A stretch of 10,400 bases of DNA. Source: Chlamydiia bacterium. GTDB lineage: Bacteria; Chlamydiota; Chlamydiia; Chlamydiales; Simkaniaceae. How positions within the stretch are numbered: position 1 is the stretch's first letter; every line of letters starts with the position of its first letter. The translations under genes and the position numbers were made by a program. Below the pieces are notes generated by a model, which was not told the origin of the DNA, made no database searches, and was given only the letters and a program-made list of their open reading frames with translations. The DNA is taken from the NCBI GenBank assembly GCA_020440405.1, contig JAGROF010000061.1, forward strand, positions 1 through 10,400, given 5' to 3'. Of this stretch, positions 6,402-10,400 are shown one piece after another.

Positions 6402-6476
6402 GAAGCGATTAGATAACACCCCAAGGTGCACAGGAGTGCGCTTGAAGGAATTACCGATTTCTTAATAGGAGGCACA

Positions 6477-6800
6477 ATGTCCGAAAGTTCAGTTCAAGAA
6501 GTTCATGATGATGAAGCGTTCAAAGCACTCATTAAGGAAGGCGTCACGGTTGTCGATTTTTTCGCAGAGTGGTGCGGTCCTTGTCGGTCGCTGGCACCAG
6601 TAATTGCGAGTGTGGCTCAAGAGCTTTCAGGTCAGGTAAAGTTTGCAAAGTTAGATATCGATAAAAACCATGTGACAGCCAAAGAGCTTCATGTGACTTC
6701 AGTTCCGACTCTGATCCTTTTTAAAGATGGAGAAGAAAAAAATCGCTTGGTGGGACTTCGCGATGAAAATGCTGTCAAAGACTTTGCTCTGTCGGTATGA
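6477..6800 (+). CDS. trxA: Thioredoxin
   Basis: This is a cytosolic thiol-disulfide reductant that keeps ribonucleotide reductase and other proteins reduced. The 107-residue protein has the standard length and fold markers: VVDFFAEWCGPC with the redox pair C33 and C36, the charged KLDIDKN strand-turn, cis-Pro77 in TSVPTL, and the LILFKDGEE hairpin. The frame is open upstream to a GTG at 6426, but AGGAGG at 6467-6472 lies just before the ATG at 6477, and family alignment supports that ATG. The stop overlaps the next gene (ATGA at 6797-6800). In C. trachomatis I recall trxA (CT539) facing spoU-mip-aspS-hisS, as it does here. Confidence 0.97.
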   Translation: MSESSVQEVHDDEAFKALIKEGVTVVDFFAEWCGPCRSLAPVIASVAQELSGQVKFAKLDIDKNHVTAKELHVTSVPTLILFKDGEEKNRLVGLRDENAVKDFALSV

Positions 6801-7006
6801 TGGGGCGTTTGATCATTTTAATCGGTGTCTGTCTTATCATTATTGGAACACTGATTACCCTGCACGTCCCCCTTCATTGGATTGGCAATCTTCCTGGGGA
6901 TTTTTCCTTTGAATGGGGGCAGACAAGGGTTTATGTTCCTTTGGCAACTTCAGTGATCTTTAGCTTTGTCTTAGCTATTCTTATCTTTATGTTTTCAAGA
7001 CGTTAA
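6797..7006 (+). CDS. Small membrane protein, DUF2905 family
   Basis: This 69-residue protein has two membrane segments (about 4-22 and 46-66) joined by a short conserved stretch, WIGNLPGDFSFEWGQTRVYVPLATS. It matches the LPGD-x(n)-FYxPLxTS pattern of DUF2905, an uncharacterised family of small inner-membrane proteins common in bacteria. Two ATGs stand in tandem at 6797 and 6800; the first overlaps the trxA stop, so translation is probably coupled to trxA. The last 20 bases overlap the 3' end of the convergent trmL. No function is known to me. Confidence 0.85.
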   Translation: MMGRLIILIGVCLIIIGTLITLHVPLHWIGNLPGDFSFEWGQTRVYVPLATSVIFSFVLAILIFMFSRR

Positions 7007-7445
7007 AAGTAGATTGTCTCAGTGCTTCGTAGAGGACAATGGCGGTTGCATTTGAGAGATTCAAACAGCGACTTCCCTTTCGCATTGGGATGGTATAGAA
7101 ATGCTCAGGCCACCTTTGGTAAAAAATGGGATCGAGTCCTGCTACTTCTGAACCAAAAATTAGAATGGCCTTCTCTTCAAAAGAGGCATCGGTATAGGAG
7201 ATTTTGCTTTTACTTGAGAAGAAGTAAAAGGGAAGCGAGGTGTTTTCTAGGTAAGAAATCAGATCATCGATGAGCGTTACCTTGACCCCTTCCCAATAAT
7301 CTAGCCCTGCGCGTCTTAGACTTTTATCATCGGTGTGAAATCCTAAGGGACGGACTAAGATGAGTTCGCTTCCTGTGGCGTGGCATGTCCGCACAATATT
7401 CCCTGTATTTGCAGGGATTTGAGGATGGTACAAAACAATAATCAT
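6987..7445 (-). CDS. trmL: tRNA (cytidine/uridine-34 2'-O)-methyltransferase, SpoU/TrmL type
   Basis: TrmL is a SPOUT-fold enzyme that uses S-adenosylmethionine to methylate the 2'-hydroxyl of the wobble nucleotide in certain leucine tRNAs. The 152-residue protein is the minimal TrmL type without an extra RNA-binding domain. Visible motifs are IPANTGNIVRTC (10-21, motif 1), KSLRRAGLDYW (41-51), LIFGSEVAGL (95-104, motif 2) and IPMRKGSRCLNLSNATAIVLYEA (119-141, motif 3), which together form the trefoil-knot cofactor site. The N-terminus MIIVLYHPQIP aligns with the family start, so the ATG is secure, yet it has no Shine-Dalgarno and lies only 9 bases after a strong hairpin. It corresponds to the gene called spoU in Chlamydia. 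Its stop end overlaps the DUF2905 gene by 20 bp. Confidence 0.93.
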   Translation of the reverse strand: MIIVLYHPQIPANTGNIVRTCHATGSELILVRPLGFHTDDKSLRRAGLDYWEGVKVTLIDDLISYLENTSLPFYFFSSKSKISYTDASFEEKAILIFGSEVAGLDPIFYQRWPEHFYTIPMRKGSRCLNLSNATAIVLYEALRQSTFNVLKT

Positions 7446-7454
7446 AAATCAGAA

Positions 7455-7488
7455 GATCCCACACCTCCCCGAAGGGAGGTGTGGGATC
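7455..7488 (-). terminator. Perfect 15 bp hairpin with cUUCGg loop between mip and trmL
   Basis: Bases 7455-7469 pair perfectly with 7474-7488. Read on the minus strand, the loop is TTCG closed by C-G, the extra-stable tetraloop. It begins 18 bases after the mip stop, so it may terminate the hisS-aspS-mip transcript. However, only an interrupted T-rich stretch (TTCTGATTT) follows, and the trmL ATG comes 9 bases after the stem. Attenuation, RNA processing or 3'-end protection are alternatives. Confidence 0.55.
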
Positions 7489-7506
7489 AAGAGTGGTAAA
7501 AAGATT

Positions 7507-8301
7507 TTAGCGTACAGCTTCCTGGTCCGCTCCTTCAGGAAGTGCAATTTCTCGAACGCCTTCATCAGGAATTGAGGAAATGGAGTCTTCTTGTTTTGGA
7601 GTGGTATTCGCTTTGACAACTTCAATATCAAAGATGAGAGTAGAGTTTGGAGGAAGATATCCACTTGTTCCATATCCCAAATCTGGATGAATATAGATCG
7701 TGCGTTTTTCTCCTTCCTTCATTCCGACGATTCCCTGACTGAAGCCTTGAATGGTTTCATCTAAAGAAATCAACTCATCTTCTTGAGACGCTCCAAAGAC
7801 TTTTCCATCTAGAAACTTTCCTGTATAGCGGATCATAGGAGAGAAGTGTTCTTCGACAACAATTCCTTCTCCTTGCTTCTCGATTTTGTATTGGAGTTTA
7901 TGTTTTTCAAGCTCAACGATTCCATTGTTTTTTGCATTTTTTTCCATAAAGGCGTCAGCTTCCTTGAGATTACTTGCTGCCATTTTTTGGAAAGCCTCTT
8001 CTTGAACAAGAGAAATGGCTTGAACACATTCGGTCTCATTCATAGGAGAGTCGATCCCCAACGAAGAGTCTTTTATTCCTTTGATCACCTGTGCCATGTC
8101 AAACTCAAAGCCCAGTGAATCTAGGTTTTTTCCTATGAGGTGTCCGAAAGCTTCAGAAACTTTTTCAATATCAATCTTCCCGCTTTCTTTTTTAGACTCC
8201 TCTAGGGTACTATTTTGTGCTGCTTCGCTCGCATAAAATGTTGATAATGCGAGAGTAAACACACATGTAATTGTTGAAAAAAATTTATTTCTTAATAACA
8301 T
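7507..8301 (-). CDS. mip: Mip-type FKBP peptidyl-prolyl cis-trans isomerase, exported
   Basis: Mip proteins are FKBP-type prolyl isomerases of the periplasm or outer surface, linked to host-cell infection in Chlamydia and Legionella. Counting from the ATG at 8301 (264 residues), residues 1-27 form a signal peptide (LLRNKFF, then a hydrophobic core to about 22, SEA before a probable cleavage). An FKBP_N helical dimerisation region spans about 45-135, the FKBP domain about 138-232, and a 32-residue acidic tail ends the protein. Active-site positions read Y159 (IRYTG), F169, Y210 (GYGTSG) and F224. The usual Asp after F169 is Gly170, and the usual Trp is F187, as I recall for chlamydial Mip. The frame is open to a GTG at 8310, but GAGGAG lies 8 bases before the ATG and directly against that GTG. 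No lipobox Cys is seen, whereas C. trachomatis Mip is described as a lipoprotein. Confidence 0.93.
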   Translation of the reverse strand: MLLRNKFFSTITCVFTLALSTFYASEAAQNSTLEESKKESGKIDIEKVSEAFGHLIGKNLDSLGFEFDMAQVIKGIKDSSLGIDSPMNETECVQAISLVQEEAFQKMAASNLKEADAFMEKNAKNNGIVELEKHKLQYKIEKQGEGIVVEEHFSPMIRYTGKFLDGKVFGASQEDELISLDETIQGFSQGIVGMKEGEKRTIYIHPDLGYGTSGYLPPNSTLIFDIEVVKANTTPKQEDSISSIPDEGVREIALPEGADQEAVR

Positions 8302-8317
8302 TACAATCACTCCTCTA
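8302..8317 (-). promoter_or_regulatory. Ribosome-binding site deciding the mip start
   Basis: On the minus strand AGAGGAG is followed by an 8-base spacer and the ATG at 8301-8299. The alternative GTG at 8310-8308 touches the same Shine-Dalgarno and cannot use it. This sets the mip start three codons inside the longest open frame. Confidence 0.7.
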
Positions 8318-8356
8318 GAGTCCTGTTGAAAACTCCAAATTTATTCGCTTGAGGAA

Positions 8357-10141
8357 TTATATCCAAGTAATTTCTTTTGGCTCGGCGTGAATTTCTAGCT
8401 CGTTCAATTGCCTTTGACTCACTTTAGAAGGACATTGCATCATTAAATCGCTTGCTTTTTGGGTCTTGGGGAATGCAATCACATCCCGGATATTTTCTGT
8501 ATGGGTCAAAAGCATGATTAAACGATCAAAACCAAGGGCAATCCCAAGATGAGGGGGAGTGCCATACTGCAAAGCCTCCGTAAAAAATCCAAACTTCTCT
8601 TGGACATCTTCGGGGCTAAGTTTTAAAGCCTGAAAGACTTTCTTTTGAATTTCATTATCATGAATTCTTTGAGACCCTCCTCCGACCTCATATCCATTAA
8701 TAATGATGTCATAGGCGTTTGAACGCACTTTGAGGGGGTCTTTGTCTAAAAGTTCCAGGTCATCGGGGTGTGGCATTGTGAAAGGGTGATGGACAGCTTG
8801 AGGACGTTTTTCATCTTCATCCCATTCAAAACAGGGAAAGTCTGTGACCCACAAGAATTTAAAAACATTAGGTGGGATCAGATTCTGCTCTTTTGCAATG
8901 AGGCGTCGTAAGTGGTCAAGTGCTTGGTTGACAAGTGCTTCACTCCCAGCCCCAAATAAAAGAAGGTCTCCCGTTTCTGCTCCGAGTTTTTCTTCTAAAT
9001 CTTTTTGTTGCTGCTCAGAAAAGAATTTGACGATGCTTGAAGAGAGGCCATCCTCTTGTCGCTTCATCCACCCTAATCCGCGGAGCCCAAATTTTCCTAC
9101 AAACTCTGTGTAGCGGTCGATTTCCTTGCGTGAAATATCTGCTCCTCCTTTGACGCAAAGAGCTTTAACACACCCTCCTGCTTGGAGTTGCTCTTTGAAA
9201 ACTGTGAAGTCAGAGGCTCTAGCGATGGTATCAATTCTAACTAAGGGCATCTCAAAGCGGAGATCGGGGCGATCGGTGCCATAATGTTCTAAACACTCAT
9301 GATAAGTCATTGAGGGAATGGTTTCTGGGACCTCATAACTTACGCATTCCTTAAAAAGGATCTTTAAAAAACGGTGGATGATTTCTTGAATATCTTCAGG
9401 GTACCCAAAGCTCATTTCCACATCGATTTGCGTAAATTCTGGCTGTCGATCTGCGCGCAAGTCTTCGTCACGGAAGCAGTTAGCAATCTGGAAATAGCGG
9501 TCCATGCCACTGACCATCAAGAGTTGTTTAAAGAGCTGGGGAGATTGAGGGAGAGAGTAGAAGTTTCCAGGGTAAATTCTTGAGGGAATAAGATAATCCC
9601 GTGCTCCTTCGGGGGTGGAACGTCCTAGGATAGGGGTGTTAACTTCGATAAACCCTTCTTGATGAAAGAATTGGCGGGTTGTCATCATGGCGCGATGGCG
9701 CATGACTAATTTTTCTAAGATATCTCCACGGCGAATGTCGAGATACCGGTACTTTAGGCGAGTGTCTTCATGGGTTTCTGTCTTGTCATCGCAGATAGAG
9801 AAAGGGGGGGTTTTGGCTTTTGATAGGATTTCAAATGTCTCGACTTCTATCTCGATTTCTCCTGTGTCGAGTTTAGGGTTTGTGAGTCCTTCTCCTCGTG
9901 CTCGGACTTTTCCTTTTGCGGTGATCACCCATTCTGAACGGAGCGCCCCTGCTTGTTCATGGGCCTTTTGAGAAAGTTCGGGATCAAAAATAAGCTGTGT
10001 GATTCCAAAGCGATCGCGTAGATCGATAAAAATGAGTCCCCCGTGATCCCTTCTTCGATCGACCCATCCTGATAGGGTCACGACTTTTCCGATGTCTTCT
10101 TTTCTCAGTGCATGGCAACGATGCGTTCTTCTATAGTCCAT
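8357..10141 (-). CDS. aspS: Aspartyl-tRNA synthetase, probably non-discriminating (Asp/Asn)
   Basis: This class IIb synthetase charges tRNA with aspartate in the cytosol. The 594-residue length and layout are those of the bacterial type: an N-terminal OB-fold for the anticodon (about 1-105); the catalytic core with motif 1 around P170 (FIEVNTPILGRSTPEGARDY), motif 2 FRDEDLRADRQPEFTQ (223-238) and motif 3 GIALGFDRL (533-541); and the bacterial GAD insertion (about 295-410) inside the core. Residue 33 in RRRDHGGL is His and residue 83 in RARGEG is Gly. This is the pair I recall from Pseudomonas non-discriminating AspRS, where strict enzymes such as E. coli's have Leu at the first position. Such an enzyme also makes Asp-tRNA(Asn) for the GatCAB amidotransferase, which Chlamydia uses. 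Its ATG overlaps the hisS stop by 11 bases. Confidence 0.97.
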   Translation of the reverse strand: MDYRRTHRCHALRKEDIGKVVTLSGWVDRRRDHGGLIFIDLRDRFGITQLIFDPELSQKAHEQAGALRSEWVITAKGKVRARGEGLTNPKLDTGEIEIEVETFEILSKAKTPPFSICDDKTETHEDTRLKYRYLDIRRGDILEKLVMRHRAMMTTRQFFHQEGFIEVNTPILGRSTPEGARDYLIPSRIYPGNFYSLPQSPQLFKQLLMVSGMDRYFQIANCFRDEDLRADRQPEFTQIDVEMSFGYPEDIQEIIHRFLKILFKECVSYEVPETIPSMTYHECLEHYGTDRPDLRFEMPLVRIDTIARASDFTVFKEQLQAGGCVKALCVKGGADISRKEIDRYTEFVGKFGLRGLGWMKRQEDGLSSSIVKFFSEQQQKDLEEKLGAETGDLLLFGAGSEALVNQALDHLRRLIAKEQNLIPPNVFKFLWVTDFPCFEWDEDEKRPQAVHHPFTMPHPDDLELLDKDPLKVRSNAYDIIINGYEVGGGSQRIHDNEIQKKVFQALKLSPEDVQEKFGFFTEALQYGTPPHLGIALGFDRLIMLLTHTENIRDVIAFPKTQKASDLMMQCPSKVSQRQLNELEIHAEPKEITWI

Positions 10142-10400
10142 TGTCTTTCCGTTTAATAAAGGTATCTACGAGTTTGCTTAAGGGAATGTCTTCAGTTGTG
10201 CGTGATTCCATGGTTTTGATCTGGACAGCCTTTTTTTCCAATTCATCTGCTCCAAGGATGACGACGTGCTGCGCTTTCATTTGCTCTGCTTGTTGCAGTC
10301 CTTTTTGAATTTTTTTTGCTAGGATCATTTCGGCTGAAATGTGGGCATGCCGGAGCTCATAAAGAAATTTAATAGCCTGATTCTTAGCCTTTTCATCAAG
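10131..10400 (-). CDS. hisS: Histidyl-tRNA synthetase, C-terminal end only
   Basis: Only the last 89 codons are in the window; the frame is open to base 10400. They form the end of the HisRS C-terminal anticodon-binding domain, an alpha/beta fold: FLYELRHAHISAEM, a basic helix KKIQKGLQQAEQM, the strand HVVILGADELEKKAVQIKTM (core of the domain, matching the VVILGEDE-type block) and IPLSKLVDTFIKR. The full enzyme attaches histidine to its tRNA. The stop (TAG, 10133-10131) lies inside the start of aspS, so the two synthetases are translated in overlap, in the same order as C. trachomatis CT543-CT542 from memory. Confidence 0.92.
   Translation of the reverse strand, partial: LDEKAKNQAIKFLYELRHAHISAEMILAKKIQKGLQQAEQMKAQHVVILGADELEKKAVQIKTMESRTTEDIPLSKLVDTFIKRKDNGL

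Noticed and set aside
6426..6476. GTG at 6426 as the trxA start, adding 17 residues
   Set aside because: AGGAGG at 6467-6472 precedes the ATG at 6477, and that ATG gives the normal thioredoxin length.
6402..6476. A riboswitch or small RNA in the trxA leader
   Set aside because: Only two 4 bp hairpins are visible, with no conserved aptamer pattern and no terminator or Shine-Dalgarno masking.
7022..7273. Plus-strand open frame of 83 codons across trmL
   Set aside because: It lies wholly antisense to a well-supported trmL, has no recognisable motif, and is of a composition expected from a shadow frame.
8302..8310. GTG at 8310 as the mip start
   Set aside because: It abuts the Shine-Dalgarno sequence, while the ATG three codons later is at a suitable 8-base distance.
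8844..9971. Several plus-strand frames of 69-94 codons across aspS
   Set aside because: All are antisense to conserved aspS blocks and show no domain or ribosome-binding site.

Overview
The window looks like the chromosome of a member of the Chlamydiota, most likely one of the amoeba- or arthropod-associated 'environmental' families (Simkaniaceae, Waddliaceae or Parachlamydiaceae) rather than Chlamydia itself. The main reason is gene order. uppS-cdsA-cmk-plsC is the order I remember from C. trachomatis CT450-CT453, and trxA, then trmL(spoU)-mip-aspS-hisS on the other strand, is the order of CT539-CT543. A purA gene coupled to uppS argues against Chlamydia proper, which has lost most purine synthesis. 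The organism assignment is inference from memory of gene order and protein motifs; no search was run.

Layout. (1) 1-4173, plus strand: a tightly packed operon of purA (5' end outside the window), uppS, cdsA, cmk and plsC, with 1-4 base stop/start overlaps at three of the four junctions. It combines AMP synthesis, undecaprenyl carrier lipid, CDP-diacylglycerol, CMP/dCMP phosphorylation and phosphatidic acid synthesis, so it is largely an envelope and nucleotide supply operon. (2) 4174-6476: an accessory segment with AT-rich spacers. It holds a 531-residue protein (4255-5850) whose C-terminal 309 residues carry all the signature boxes of a eukaryotic-type ubiquitin-specific protease (USP, peptidase family C19), and a 105-residue Cro/CI-type regulator (6038-6355) with a C-terminal coiled coil. 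(3) 6477-7006, plus strand: trxA coupled to a small DUF2905 membrane protein gene. (4) 6987-10400, minus strand: hisS (partial), aspS, mip and trmL, converging on region 3 with a 20 bp overlap of coding ends.

The standout is the predicted USP-type deubiquitinase. It joins a catalytic domain of eukaryotic origin to a long, basic, Ser/Pro-rich, probably disordered N-terminal half that is bracketed by two copies of an RFTLxxFxxY motif. It has its own promoter, with a perfect TATAAT box inside a perfect inverted repeat. It lies exactly where two conserved chlamydial gene blocks, far apart in C. trachomatis, meet. I read it as a candidate secreted effector acting on host ubiquitin. The adjacent small regulator is a candidate for its control, but that link is only positional.

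Secondary points: AspRS carries the His/Gly pair (H33, G83) associated with non-discriminating enzymes. A perfect 15 bp hairpin with a cUUCGg loop sits just before the trmL start codon. The start codons of trxA and mip are placed downstream of their longest open frames on Shine-Dalgarno evidence. I saw no tRNA, rRNA, insertion sequence or CRISPR array.
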